In this document: piece by piece, positions 44,170-54,485 of the stretch
Numbering within the stretch: position 1 is the stretch's first letter
Layout of the letters: each line of letters opens with the position of its first letter
From: Niabella beijingensis
GTDB lineage: Bacteria > Bacteroidota > Bacteroidia > Chitinophagales > Chitinophagaceae
Length of the DNA stretch: 64,000 bases
Assembly (NCBI RefSeq): GCF_020034665.1
Contig: NZ_JAIQDI010000001.1
Coordinates: forward strand, 2,542,001 to 2,606,000
Direction of reading: 5' to 3'
Program-made: the position numbers and the translations under genes
The notes under the pieces: generated by a model
The model's database searches: none
What the model saw: only the letters and a program-made list of their open reading frames with translations
Told to the model about the DNA's origin: nothing

Positions 44170-45096
44170 ATGAGTATTTTAAGGACCAACAACCTCGCCC
44201 ATAAGTATACCAGTACATGGGCGATAAGAGATATTGATATTACTATCGAAGATACCGGGATTATCGGCCTGCTGGGATCCAATGGTGCCGGTAAGTCTAC
44301 CACGATGAATATTATTTGCGGAGTGTTGAATCAAACGGAAGGTGAGGTCTATATCAATGATATTGACCTGAGAAAAGAGCCGGAAAATGCCAAAAAGGAA
44401 ATTGGTTTTTTACCCCAGACACCACCATTGTATACCGACCTTACTATTGATGAATATCTGACCTATAGCGCGCAACTCCGTTTAATGGAGAAGAACAAGA
44501 TCCGGCCGGCAGTTGAAGAAGTAAAAGAGCGATGCGGTATTGCGCATTTTAGTTCCAGACTGATCAAAAATCTTTCGGGGGGATACCGCCAACGGGTGGG
44601 AATTGCACAGGCGATCATCCACAAACCGAAGCTGGTGGTAATGGACGAACCAACGAACGGGCTCGATCCTAACCAGTTGATAGAGGCGCGGAAACTGATA
44701 AAGGAGATCGCCCGGGAACATACGGTGCTGTTGTCGTCGCATATTCTTTCTGAGATCAGCATTCTTTGCCGGGATATTATTATGATAGAGGCCGGGCGTA
44801 TTGTATTTGCCGACAGTATGGATGCATTCAATAATTATGTACAGGAAAAGGCAATACTGATGCGCCTGGAGCATATGCCACCCCGTGAAGAAGTGTTGAA
44901 AATACCAGGAGTAACACAAATAGAGTTTGTAACCGATAAGCAAATAAAAGTACATTTTGACGGCCTGCAGGAAGAAGTTACCGAAGCGTTGATAACGGCT
45001 TCGGTGGCTGGCGGCTGGCGGCTGAAAGAGATCAGCATAGATAAAGGGTTGCTGGATGAGGTCTTTAAACAGCTATCCGGTCAGGCATCGCTGTAA
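44170..45096 (+). CDS. ABC transporter ATP-binding protein (GldA-like)
   Basis: Cytoplasmic ATPase of 308 residues. Walker A is GLLGSNGAGKSTT (about residues 33-45), the signature is NLSGGYRQRVGIAQ, Walker B is LVVMDEPTNGLDP and the switch His is in LLSSHIL. The C-terminal ~90 residues match the regulatory tail of ABC-2 type exporters such as GldA. It is followed by two permease-GldG fusion genes, so it probably energises both of them. Confidence 0.93.
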   Translation: MSILRTNNLAHKYTSTWAIRDIDITIEDTGIIGLLGSNGAGKSTTMNIICGVLNQTEGEVYINDIDLRKEPENAKKEIGFLPQTPPLYTDLTIDEYLTYSAQLRLMEKNKIRPAVEEVKERCGIAHFSSRLIKNLSGGYRQRVGIAQAIIHKPKLVVMDEPTNGLDPNQLIEARKLIKEIAREHTVLLSSHILSEISILCRDIIMIEAGRIVFADSMDAFNNYVQEKAILMRLEHMPPREEVLKIPGVTQIEFVTDKQIKVHFDGLQEEVTEALITASVAGGWRLKEISIDKGLLDEVFKQLSGQASL

Positions 45097-45161
45097 GACA
45101 TAGCAGGCATATCTGTAATCGTTTTCTTTATTCCTAAAATCGGATCGACATTATATTTCAA

Positions 45162-47513
45162 ATGAAACTGATCGTTAACATAGCAAAAAATGAACTCCGC
45201 AACCTGGTTTTTTCACCGGTGGCATGGTTCCTGGCTATTACCTTCCTGGTCATGTGCGGCTTTTTTTATACCGCAATTATGTATCCCTCGGCCAAGCAGG
45301 CTTTTTTTATGCTGAATAATATGCCCAAATGGACAGAGGCAGGTACGGTGTCGATGACAGTAGCAGTATTTCAAAGTTTCTTTTTCGGCATCCTGCCTCA
45401 TATTTATCTTTTTATTCCGTTGCTTACGATGGGGATCATCAACCGGGAAGTGAACAATGGTACCATCAAATTACTATATGCTGCCCCGGTTACCTTATGG
45501 CAGATTGTATGGGGCAAATACCTTGCCCTGATGGTTTTTAACCTCCTTTTTATACTGATTATAGGGATCTTTGTCATCTCAGGTTTTTCCGACATCCGGT
45601 CCCTGGATTATCCTCCATTGCTTGCTGCTCTTTCAGGATACTACCTGCTGCTGTGTGCCTTAACGGCAATCGGGTTTTTTATGTCAAGTCTTACAACGCA
45701 TCAGGTTGTAGCAGCGATCGCCAGCTTTACCGTGCTTTTTATTCTCTCCAGAATAGGAATGTTGTGGCAGCAGTATGAACTGGTAAGAGACCTTACCTGG
45801 TTTCTGTCCATAAACAACCGTATCGAATGGATGTTAAAAGGGCTGATACGGAGTAAGGATGTGATGTATTACCTGGTGATCATTTTCATGTTTGTAGGAT
45901 TTACGCTGTTGAAGCTCAGCGCGGGAAGAGGAGCCCGTCCCTGGTATGTTAAAGCAAGCCGTTATCTGGTTGTTGTTGTGGCCGGTCTGCTGATAGGCTA
46001 CACTGCGTCCCGGCCTCGGTTTATGGGCTATTGGGATCTGACGGCAACAAAGGCAAATACGATTCACCCCCGGACGCAGAGCGCCTTAAAAGAGTTGGGG
46101 GATAGTACACTTGAAGTGACCCTTTACACCAACCTGTTGGATCCTGATGTAAAAAGCGGGCTGCCGGAGTCGCGCAATATTTATTTAGACAAATGGGAAC
46201 ATTATGTACGTTTTAAACCGGATATACGGTTTAAATATGAATACTACTATAATGCATTGCCGGAGGATAGTTTTTTGTATAAGAAATTTCCGGGAAAAAC
46301 GCTGAAACAGATATCCGGATTGGTGGCAAAACAGCTGCAGGTGGATCCGGGAATGTTTAAATCTCCCGAAGAAATGCGTAAGCAAACGGATCTTTCAGCA
46401 GTGGACTATCGCCTGGCGATGCAATTAAAATACAAAGGGCGGAGCACTTTTCTTTCTTTCCTGCCCACAGCTCCCGGAATAATGTTTGAAGAGGGATCGA
46501 TAGAACCCAACCTGATCGCGGCGTTAAAGCGATTGACCGGCAGTAAAATACCGAAGGTGGCTTTTATAAGCGGTGAACTGGAACGCAATATTTATAAAAA
46601 AGGTGAGCGCGAATATGATAACCATGCTCTCGCAAGAAGGGCATTGCCGATAATAAAGCAGAACGCATTGATAAACCTGGGGTTTGATGTGGATACTCTC
46701 AACCTGGTGACCGGCAATATAACCGATGATATTACAACCATTGTACTGGCGGATCCAAAAAAGGATTTAGATCCTGTTGTGTTTAACAAACTCAAAACCT
46801 ACATTAACAACGGCAGGAATATGCTGGTATTGGGTGAGCCCGGTAAACAATATGTATTAAATCCGCTGTTAAAAGAACTGGGTGTACAGTTAATGCCCGG
46901 TCAACTGGTGCAGCCCGGGCCAGATGAAACACCAGATAAGGTAGATGCGTATATGGAGCGGGCCTATTTCGATCTGGCAGAAGAATACTGGTTTCTTTTA
47001 TGGCGGCATCTGATTGCGCACGATATTCATGACAGTACCGTAGTGAAATTGCAGGGTATTACCGGGGTTGCTCATGAAAAAAACAGTGATTTCTACTCAA
47101 GGCCTTTACTTGGAACCATGCCGGATAAAGCATGGTTGGCAGCCGGTAAACTGATCACAGATTCTGTTGCGCCGGTATTTGATCCGCAGCGGGGAGATAC
47201 GAAACAAGGATCGTATCCTGTTGCGCTGCTGTTAACCCGGCAAAAGCAAAATAAAGAGCAGCGTATTGCCGTTTACGGGGATGCGGACGCTGCTAGTAAC
47301 CTCCGGCTGAACGGGGATCTGATACGTTCGCTTTACAGCTGGCTGAACTATAACCGGTTTCCTGTTTATACACCCCTGCCCTATGCTAAAGACAATTTGG
47401 TTTTAAGAAAACCCGCCGGTGCAGCAATGCAGAAGATTATTTACATATGGGCGCTGCCGGGAATGTTGCTGATAGCAGGCACCATACTACTGGTGAGAAG
47501 AAAAAGGAAATAG
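45162..47513 (+). CDS. GldF-GldG-like ABC-2 permease fusion, copy 1
   Basis: Membrane protein of 783 residues. The N-terminal ~265 residues form an ABC-2 type permease with six hydrophobic segments (typical: PLLTMGIINREVNNGTIKLL and YAAPVTLWQIVWGKYLALMV). A periplasmic GldG-like region follows (STLEVTLYTNLLDPDVKSGL, then KVAFISGELERNIYKKGERE) and a final membrane segment plus basic tail (IAGTILLVRRKRK). In gliding Bacteroidota GldF and GldG are separate, whereas here they are fused. Substrate is unknown. It is a tandem paralog of the next gene. Confidence 0.9.
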   Translation: MKLIVNIAKNELRNLVFSPVAWFLAITFLVMCGFFYTAIMYPSAKQAFFMLNNMPKWTEAGTVSMTVAVFQSFFFGILPHIYLFIPLLTMGIINREVNNGTIKLLYAAPVTLWQIVWGKYLALMVFNLLFILIIGIFVISGFSDIRSLDYPPLLAALSGYYLLLCALTAIGFFMSSLTTHQVVAAIASFTVLFILSRIGMLWQQYELVRDLTWFLSINNRIEWMLKGLIRSKDVMYYLVIIFMFVGFTLLKLSAGRGARPWYVKASRYLVVVVAGLLIGYTASRPRFMGYWDLTATKANTIHPRTQSALKELGDSTLEVTLYTNLLDPDVKSGLPESRNIYLDKWEHYVRFKPDIRFKYEYYYNALPEDSFLYKKFPGKTLKQISGLVAKQLQVDPGMFKSPEEMRKQTDLSAVDYRLAMQLKYKGRSTFLSFLPTAPGIMFEEGSIEPNLIAALKRLTGSKIPKVAFISGELERNIYKKGEREYDNHALARRALPIIKQNALINLGFDVDTLNLVTGNITDDITTIVLADPKKDLDPVVFNKLKTYINNGRNMLVLGEPGKQYVLNPLLKELGVQLMPGQLVQPGPDETPDKVDAYMERAYFDLAEEYWFLLWRHLIAHDIHDSTVVKLQGITGVAHEKNSDFYSRPLLGTMPDKAWLAAGKLITDSVAPVFDPQRGDTKQGSYPVALLLTRQKQNKEQRIAVYGDADAASNLRLNGDLIRSLYSWLNYNRFPVYTPLPYAKDNLVLRKPAGAAMQKIIYIWALPGMLLIAGTILLVRRKRK

Positions 47514-47587
47514 ATCCGCAAGTGAAAGTGAGCTGAAATCACCCGGGTACCGTTTCTGATGATCCAAAAATAAAATGTATAATTCTG

Positions 47588-49927
47588 ATGAGAATCCTGT
47601 TTAAAATAGCAAAAAATGAGCTGCGCTATCTGTTTTATTCACCCATTGCATGGTTTGTTATACTCGTTTTTTTGATAGAATGCGCAGTCTTATATACAAG
47701 CCCTTTATATGATGTTGCCAATTCGCAGGATATCATGTTAAAGAACAGCCCGGGCTTTGAAGGTTTTAAAGCACCACCGCTGACCATAAGATTGTTCATG
47801 GAGGTCTTTCAAAATGTCATCAGTAATTTGTATTTGTTCATCCCTGTGCTTACCATGGGGCTCATCAGCCGGGAGCAGAGCAGCGGATCGGCTAAATTGC
47901 TATATTCTTCACCTGTCCCCCTTCGCCAGGTGGTATTGGGAAAATACCTTGGTATTGTACTGTACAATTTGCTATTGGTAGCTATTTTGTTCATTTTTAT
48001 GATTGCGGGAATGCTTGATATCCGGCATGTCGATTACGGAATGCTTTTGTCTGCTGCTTTAGGCTTTTATTTGTTGGTGTGTGCATATGCTGCTATTGGT
48101 CTTTTTATGTCGGCCCTGAGCACGTACCAGATCATCTCCGCGCTTGGTACCTTCATTGTAATTTTTGCACTCAGCCGTATCGGAGGGCTTTGGCAACGGT
48201 ATGATGTTGTAAGGGACCTGACCTGGTTTCTTTCCCTGCAAAACCGGACGCTGAAAATGCTCGGAGGGCTAATCGTAAGCAAAGATGTTGTGTATTTTCT
48301 TATGGTCTCGGGAATGTTTGTTGCGTTCACATTAATAAAACTAAGAGCGTCCAGGGAAGTGAAGCCGTGGTACATAAGGGTTGGGCGGTATTGTGCCGTT
48401 ATGGCGGTGACTCTCATTCTGGGTTATATCAGTTCGCGGCCGCTGTTGACCGGATATTGGGATACAACGGCGACCAAACGGAATACGATCCCCAAAGAGG
48501 TGCAACAGCTCATCAAAAATATGGGCGACAGTACGCTGGAGGTGACCCTTTACACTAATCTGTTGGATAATACGGTAACCGCGGGCTTGCCTGAGTCGCG
48601 AAATGCCGGTTATCTGACGGAAATGTGGGAACCTTATCTCCGGTTTAAACCGGAGATAAAGTTCAGCTACAGGTATTATTATGATAATGATGCGAAAGCC
48701 ACTGACAGTACCTTGTACAAGGCTTATCCGGGAAAAGATCTTAAATATATAGCCGGTGAAAATGCGGAGCTGTTTGATTATGATCTGTCTTTTTTTCGGT
48801 CTCCGGAGAAGATGCGCCGGGTAGTCGATCTGAGGCCGGAAGGGTTCCGGCTGGTAATGCAGTTGAAATATAAGGGACGTACTGAATTTTTACGCACGTT
48901 TAATGATCCTTTTTTCTGGCCGGATCTGACCAATGTTTCGGCGGCATTTAAACGGCTGCTCGAACCGGAAAAGATACCCAAGGTCTATTTTGTGAGCGGA
49001 CAGCTGGAACGCAGCATTTACAAAAAAGGAGAAAGGGAATATGCACTTCATACTGCTTCCAGATTGGGCCGGGCGGCATTGGTCAACATCGGGTATGATG
49101 TAGATACATTGAACCTGACAACACAGGATATCCCGGATACTATTACATTGCTGGCACTTGCTGATCCCAAAATAGCGTTAAGTACTTTCACTCAGGAAAA
49201 ACTGAAGCAGTACATCAGTGCAGGTGGTAATCTGCTGTTATTTGCGGAACCGGGTAAACAGCAGGTGCTCAACCCCATTCTTCAGCAACTGGGCGTCCGG
49301 TTAATGCAGGGGCAATTGGTAGAGCCGACCTACGATGAAACACCTGATAAAATAATACCTTACGAGACCCTGGCTGGCCAAAACAAGCTTGTTAATGATG
49401 CATCCCGGATCGCAAAAAGCAGTGCGGCAACGGAAAAGATAGGGGAGAGTGACTCGGCGAAAGTTTTATTAATAGGCGTTGCGGCTATTGACCGGATGAA
49501 GGATGGGCCTTTTACTGTTACGCCTTTACTGAAGACCGTTCCGGACCGGGTATGGCTCAAAGCCGGCAATTTAATTATTGATTCCACACTCCCTCCACCG
49601 GATCCCGCGGCGGGAGATCTGAAACAAAAATCCTTCGATGCTGCTGTTTTGCTAACACGACAAACCGGAAATAATGAACAACGGATCGCGCTGTATGGGG
49701 ATGCTGATTTTGCCGGTAATCAGAGAGGTGCAGGTCCTTTTTCTGTTTACAGCTGGATGGACCACCACGAATTTCCCGTGTCTTTTACAAGAATAGCACC
49801 GAGGGATCTCTTCCTGAGGATCAATGCAGCCGGTGCAGCTGCGCAACGCATAGTATTTGTATGGCTGTTGCCGGCCCTGGTGCTGCTAGCGGCAATAGTT
49901 TTGTTGGTAAGGCGGAAAAGGAAGTAG
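47588..49927 (+). CDS. GldF-GldG-like ABC-2 permease fusion, copy 2
   Basis: Membrane protein of 779 residues, paralogous along its whole length to the preceding protein: permease part with PVLTMGLISREQSSGSAKLL, GldG-like part with STLEVTLYTNLLDNTVTAGL and KVYFVSGQLERSIYKKGERE, and the same C-terminal LLVRRKRK tail. The two copies are clearly diverged, so they probably form a heterodimer with the single ATPase at 44170. The start ATG at 47588 follows the first copy after 74 bases. Confidence 0.9.
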   Translation: MRILFKIAKNELRYLFYSPIAWFVILVFLIECAVLYTSPLYDVANSQDIMLKNSPGFEGFKAPPLTIRLFMEVFQNVISNLYLFIPVLTMGLISREQSSGSAKLLYSSPVPLRQVVLGKYLGIVLYNLLLVAILFIFMIAGMLDIRHVDYGMLLSAALGFYLLVCAYAAIGLFMSALSTYQIISALGTFIVIFALSRIGGLWQRYDVVRDLTWFLSLQNRTLKMLGGLIVSKDVVYFLMVSGMFVAFTLIKLRASREVKPWYIRVGRYCAVMAVTLILGYISSRPLLTGYWDTTATKRNTIPKEVQQLIKNMGDSTLEVTLYTNLLDNTVTAGLPESRNAGYLTEMWEPYLRFKPEIKFSYRYYYDNDAKATDSTLYKAYPGKDLKYIAGENAELFDYDLSFFRSPEKMRRVVDLRPEGFRLVMQLKYKGRTEFLRTFNDPFFWPDLTNVSAAFKRLLEPEKIPKVYFVSGQLERSIYKKGEREYALHTASRLGRAALVNIGYDVDTLNLTTQDIPDTITLLALADPKIALSTFTQEKLKQYISAGGNLLLFAEPGKQQVLNPILQQLGVRLMQGQLVEPTYDETPDKIIPYETLAGQNKLVNDASRIAKSSAATEKIGESDSAKVLLIGVAAIDRMKDGPFTVTPLLKTVPDRVWLKAGNLIIDSTLPPPDPAAGDLKQKSFDAAVLLTRQTGNNEQRIALYGDADFAGNQRGAGPFSVYSWMDHHEFPVSFTRIAPRDLFLRINAAGAAAQRIVFVWLLPALVLLAAIVLLVRRKRK

Positions 49928-49988
49928 CCTTTTTTCCGGAGAACGGAAAGGCGATAGGATGTTTTTTAAGTAATGATTAATTGATTCA

Positions 49989-51284
49989 ATGATATTACGC
50001 ACTGATGAACAAACGATGAAAGACCTGGGCATGTTTGGCAAACATGATGGGAGTGGCATCTATGATATCTATAACCGCTCTCATACGCGGGGAGGAGAAG
50101 CATTGCTGGAACAATTGTTTCGCAACCCGTTGTCCGATAAGGAAGCCATTAACCGGCGCAGCGGGATTATAGAAAAGCTCGCCGCTTCGGGGATCGCCTT
50201 TCCTTTTAATGTGTCGCTTTTTGATATGGCAGAAAAATACCTGGCTCATGGAGCGCCTGATGCGACTAAAAATACAGAGGGCACTTTGGGGGAGAAGGAG
50301 TTGCAAAATGGTGTCAACGCGGTGATCGGGCTGATCCGGCAGACAAGGGCCTTTATTGACCGTGATGACGTCAGAGCGATCGGACCTTATACAGAGGAGC
50401 GGGAAAAAATGGAGGGGCTCCTGTCTGATCCTGTTTTTGAACCGGTATTGAAATCCCCCGACCGGGAAAAATTATCTTATGGAGCTGTAACGGCTTATGA
50501 TGCTCTATTCCGGCTGACTGAGCGGGCACGGGTTGAAGAACTGTTGAAGCATATTTATTACCTGGATGTATGTATTTCGGTGGCCGGTGCGGCAAGTGAA
50601 AGAAAATTTGTTTTCCCCAGGGCATTGGATAAGGGTGTGTGCGAGTTAAGGCTGGAAGGCGTTTATCATCCGTCTCTGAAGGCACCGGTGGGCAATAATA
50701 TTATCATGAACGTCAGCCGCAATGTGATTTTTTTAACCGGTGCCAACATGGCCGGGAAATCGACATTCCTGCGTTCTTTAAGTACGGCGTTGTACCTGGC
50801 ACATATGGGCTTTCCTGTAGCCGCAGAGGCAATGGAATTTTCAGTACTGGATGGCATTTATACAACTGTCAATCTCCCGGATAACCTGGGTATAGGTGCC
50901 AGTCATTTTTATGCAGAAGTATTAAGGGTTAAGAAAATGGCCACGGAGTTAAGCAGTGGAAAATCATTCTTCATTTTGTTTGATGAGTTGTTCCGGGGTA
51001 CAAATGTAAAGGATGCCCTTGAGGCTACGGTGGCGGTGATCAATGGCTTTGCGACGAGAAATAATAGTCTCTTCATTGTTTCCTCCCATATTGTTGAAGC
51101 CGGGCCGGCGCTGGAAACAAAAAAGAATATAGATTTCCTTTACCTGCCTACCCGTATGAACGGTTATACACCGGAATATACTTATAAACTGGAACAGGGA
51201 ATTACGGACGACCGGCACGGAATGGTCATTATACGTAATGAAGGAATACTTGATCTGCTAAAGAATGGGAAAAAAGAGGAATAA
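49989..51284 (+). CDS. MutS-like ATPase without mismatch-recognition domain, copy 1
   Basis: ATPase of 431 residues of the MutS/Rad50-like superfamily. The Walker A is TGANMAGKST (about residue 251), the Walker B is FFILFDELFRGTN, and the MutS signature ASHFYAEVLRVKK and the switch HIVEAGPAL follow. The N-terminal half is a helical lever/clamp-like region, and no mismatch-binding domain I is present, so it is not a classical repair MutS. It may act on branched DNA or have moved to another task. It forms a tandem pair with the next gene, 33 bases apart. Confidence 0.88.
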   Translation: MILRTDEQTMKDLGMFGKHDGSGIYDIYNRSHTRGGEALLEQLFRNPLSDKEAINRRSGIIEKLAASGIAFPFNVSLFDMAEKYLAHGAPDATKNTEGTLGEKELQNGVNAVIGLIRQTRAFIDRDDVRAIGPYTEEREKMEGLLSDPVFEPVLKSPDREKLSYGAVTAYDALFRLTERARVEELLKHIYYLDVCISVAGAASERKFVFPRALDKGVCELRLEGVYHPSLKAPVGNNIIMNVSRNVIFLTGANMAGKSTFLRSLSTALYLAHMGFPVAAEAMEFSVLDGIYTTVNLPDNLGIGASHFYAEVLRVKKMATELSSGKSFFILFDELFRGTNVKDALEATVAVINGFATRNNSLFIVSSHIVEAGPALETKKNIDFLYLPTRMNGYTPEYTYKLEQGITDDRHGMVIIRNEGILDLLKNGKKEE

Positions 51285-51316
51285 AAAAACAGGGAAAGCA
51301 GTTAAAAACAACAATA

Positions 51317-52651
51317 ATGCCTTTTGAAATAGATAAACAGACATTGGAAGAACTGAACCTGCTGGGCAAATTCCGGCAGGGGTCGGTGTATCATCTGTTC
51401 AACCTTACCCGGACACGTGGAGGTGAACAGCTGCTTGATAGAATGTTTCGCGAATTGTTGAGTGATGAAGCTGCTATTAATAAGCGCAGCAGTATTTTTC
51501 AGTTTTTCAGGAAGGTGAATATTGCTTTTCCGTTTGACGTAAAAAAAGTAGCGCAGATGCGGGAGTACCTGGATTCCGGTGCTCCTAAAAATACGGTGGT
51601 TGCATTAGCGGGAATAGTGCTCAAAAAATGTCTTTCAGCAGTGACAAGAGATGAACGGTACCGGAAAATTGTGCAGGGATTGCAGGCAACAATTATCACG
51701 CTGGGCAAATGCCGTCTTCTTGTAAACACCCTTGAGGCAGCTGCATCGCCTTATGCCGGGCGCCTGAAAGCGATACGGGAAGTGCTGGACGATAAAAGTG
51801 TGCACCAATTGTACAATATTGATATTTATCAGTCTATCCCGTTAAAAACATTGGCATACTATGATCATCTGTTAAAAAACAGGCTGCATAAAGAGATAGC
51901 AGATATCCTGTCTTTTATTTATGAGACGGACGTTTACATTGCCGTGAATGAAGTAGCATCAGCCAGGGGGTTTGGTTATGCAACAGCACTCCCGGCGGTA
52001 ATGAATGTCCTGGAGGCTGCGGAGCTTTCTCATCCCTGTCTGGAAAAAGCCGTAGGCAACAACTTAAGCATGTTGAGTGAAAGCAACGTGTTGTTTTTGA
52101 CCGGAGCTAATATGGCAGGAAAATCCACCTTGATGAAAGCTATTGGTATTAATCTCTACCTGGCGCACATGGGCTTTCCTGTCGCTGCCGATAGTATGAA
52201 ATTCTCTATCCGGGAAGGTATTTACTCATCCATTAATGTAGCCGACAATATAGGGTTGGGGTACAGTCATTTTTATGCTGAAGTCGTGCGGGTAAAGCAG
52301 GCCGCAATAGCGGCCGCCGGTGGTAAACGACTGCTTCTGATGTTTGATGAATTGTTTAAGGGAACCAATGTAAAAGATGCTTATGACGGCACATTGGCGG
52401 TAACGGAAGGGTTTTCTGATTACCGGCAATGCCTGTTCGTGGTATCTACGCATATCATAGAAGTAGGTGAAGCGTTAAGAGATCTTGCAAACATTCAATT
52501 TGTATACATGCCAACGATCATGGATGGCATACGTCCCCATTACACTTACCGGTTGCAGCAGGGAATTACAGAGGACCGGCAGGGAATGCTGATTATTAAA
52601 AATGAAGGTATTCTGGAGTTGCTGCATTCATCCAAAACTACCAGGGCTTAA
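51317..52651 (+). CDS. MutS-like ATPase without mismatch-recognition domain, copy 2
   Basis: ATPase of 444 residues, a paralog of the preceding protein with the same N-terminal start pattern (DKQTLEELNLLGKFRQGSVY) and MutS ATPase core: Walker A TGANMAGKST (about residue 260), Walker B LLLMFDELFKGTN, and GLGYSHFYAEVVRVKQ. The two copies could form an asymmetric heterodimer, as MutS homologs in eukaryotes do. The protease gene follows with its ATG 44 bases after this stop. Confidence 0.88.
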   Translation: MPFEIDKQTLEELNLLGKFRQGSVYHLFNLTRTRGGEQLLDRMFRELLSDEAAINKRSSIFQFFRKVNIAFPFDVKKVAQMREYLDSGAPKNTVVALAGIVLKKCLSAVTRDERYRKIVQGLQATIITLGKCRLLVNTLEAAASPYAGRLKAIREVLDDKSVHQLYNIDIYQSIPLKTLAYYDHLLKNRLHKEIADILSFIYETDVYIAVNEVASARGFGYATALPAVMNVLEAAELSHPCLEKAVGNNLSMLSESNVLFLTGANMAGKSTLMKAIGINLYLAHMGFPVAADSMKFSIREGIYSSINVADNIGLGYSHFYAEVVRVKQAAIAAAGGKRLLLMFDELFKGTNVKDAYDGTLAVTEGFSDYRQCLFVVSTHIIEVGEALRDLANIQFVYMPTIMDGIRPHYTYRLQQGITEDRQGMLIIKNEGILELLHSSKTTRA

Positions 52652-52694
52652 AAAAATTGATGGAGTTGCCTCAGGGCAAAAAACAGTAATAGAA

Positions 52695-53615
52695 ATGAAA
52701 TTATTCGCAGCACTACTAACGGTAATGATTGTTTTGTCAACGGGGCAGTTGTTGGCACAGCCTAATACTACGGATCTTTACATGGATTATCAAAAATATT
52801 TCAGTGAGGTATTGCAGCTGCCGGTCTTTCAGAAAGCACAAACTGCCAGGGTCGCAGAAGAAATACGGGACAGCGCTGTGCTAATAAAAGAAGAAAGGCC
52901 GGTTGCCGCCATTATCCCAGTAAAGCAACGAAGCAAACAATTGGATGGAGCATCCATTTTTTCTTCCAGACGCAATAGCGTATTTATATTGGGAAAGTTG
53001 CTGAAGCGCAAGCCGGGTGCAGGTGTGGACTTTGATCTTACGGGCACCGCTTTTGCAGTTACGGAAGACGGAGTATGTGCTACCAATTATCATGTTTTAA
53101 AGGAACTGCTTGTGAAAGGAGCAACAAACGATAGCGTTTATTTTGTTTTAACAGCAGATAAGAACATCTACTTCATTGACAAGATACTGGCGTATTCACA
53201 GAATAATGATGTGGCTTTATTTAAAGTGCAGACCAACGGAAAAAAAATGATACCGATACCTTTTGGAGGGCCTGCGCCGGTGGGAACTACGGTGTATTGC
53301 CTGTCCAATCCGGTTGGGTTTTTTTACTATTTCAGTCGTGGTATGGTGGCAAGAAATATCATTGTACCGGCACAACAGGCTGCAGCGGGATATAACCCTG
53401 CCGGCAAACCGCCCTTAAGGATGGAAATCACGGCCGATTATGGTGTTGGGTCCAGCGGAGGGCCTATTCTTGATCAATTTGGAAACATGGTGGGGATGGT
53501 CTCTTCTACTATTCCGCTGGGAAGCCCGTCTTCCGGAGCAGCAACAGGGCATCAGCAGATGGTAGTTAAAGATGCCATTCCGGTAGTGGCGATAAGAGAA
53601 CTGTTAAAAGAGTGA
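52695..53615 (+). CDS. exported trypsin-like serine protease
   Basis: Secreted serine protease of 306 residues from the ATG at 52695, which opens a signal peptide (LFAALLTVMIVLSTGQLLAQ); a frame extending upstream to 52602 overlaps the MutS-like gene and is not needed. The catalytic triad is visible: His in CATNYHVLKELL, Asp in NNDVALFKV and Ser in DYGVGSSGGPILDQFGN. It resembles S1C/HtrA-type proteases but has no PDZ domain. As the last gene of the long run it could process exported products of the transporter genes. Confidence 0.86.
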   Translation: MKLFAALLTVMIVLSTGQLLAQPNTTDLYMDYQKYFSEVLQLPVFQKAQTARVAEEIRDSAVLIKEERPVAAIIPVKQRSKQLDGASIFSSRRNSVFILGKLLKRKPGAGVDFDLTGTAFAVTEDGVCATNYHVLKELLVKGATNDSVYFVLTADKNIYFIDKILAYSQNNDVALFKVQTNGKKMIPIPFGGPAPVGTTVYCLSNPVGFFYYFSRGMVARNIIVPAQQAAAGYNPAGKPPLRMEITADYGVGSSGGPILDQFGNMVGMVSSTIPLGSPSSGAATGHQQMVVKDAIPVVAIRELLKE

Positions 53616-53853
53616 TGATTTCAGTAATCCGGTTCCTTTTTATAAATTCAAAACGGTTAATGATGTTGTGTGTTCTCTTTCAAGTGGGACAAAATCAGTA
53701 GCAGCCCGGAACGTATGAACACTGCCAGTGGCACAAAAAAGAAATCTCAGCCACCATTTTTCATATATAGTATTATTCTGACAGGTCGCAGAAATTCAGC
53801 AAATCTCCGATAATTTGGTTAGATAATTGTTCAATAAGGAGAGCAGAAAATTA

Positions 53854-53885
53854 AGCAGCTGCATTTTAAAATGTAGCTGCTTTTT
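53854..53885 (+). terminator. rho-independent terminator after the long gene run
   Basis: A 14-bp stem with a single G-T wobble pair (AGCAGCTGCATTTT against AAAATGTAGCTGCT) is followed by five T. It lies 239 bases after the protease stop codon, and no gene lies between them. Confidence 0.88.
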
Positions 53886-53961
53886 ATTTGAGACATGTAC
53901 ATGGCCCGCCGAATACGGTCAGAGGTATCTGGGATAATATCAGTGTTTTCTCCTTGACGGG

Positions 53962-54215
53962 GTGATCCGGCTGGATAAAAAAAAAACCGGGAGCTATTGC
54001 TAAGTGCTTTACAGCAACAGGCAATCGCGTTCCTGGAACCCGTTGTGCCTAGTGAACCTGCCGCAATCCCGTCTGCACCATTCACTAATATGCTAAAGAC
54101 TGTAAAGGGCTCAGTAAACAATACCAAGCGTTTTATCCAGCAACAATGCACCCGTGCCGGTATTCCATTTGAACTGTTTACCCCAAAAACAGGTAATGAA
54201 AACCCGAATCAATAA
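53962..54215 (+). pseudogene. possible remnant gene with A10 frameshift
   Basis: From 53997 a frame reads LLSALQQQAIAFLEPVVPSE and ends NENPNQ at 54215. It looks protein-like but has no good start. Upstream, VIRLDKKK in another frame joins it if the A10 run at 53977-53986 had one more A. It may be the C-terminal remnant of a lost gene. No family is recognised. Confidence 0.25.
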
Positions 54216-54485
54216 AACCCGGGAAAACAAGTTCTATTACTTAAGTAAGCTTTTGACCTTGAGCTAATTAAATGTTTAAAATACTGAGGGCTCCAGATAT
54301 TCGGTACTTCCGATCCCAGTATAAACCAGATGATAAACGGCATTAGAATGCATCTGACGTATTTTAAATGTATATTTATTTCTCTTTAGTTTTAGAATTT
54401 CAAAACACTAATACTACATTTGATCCAGATAAATGAAGAAATCCCTTCCAAAATTCCGCGTAGCAGTTGTGACCGCGACAATCAA

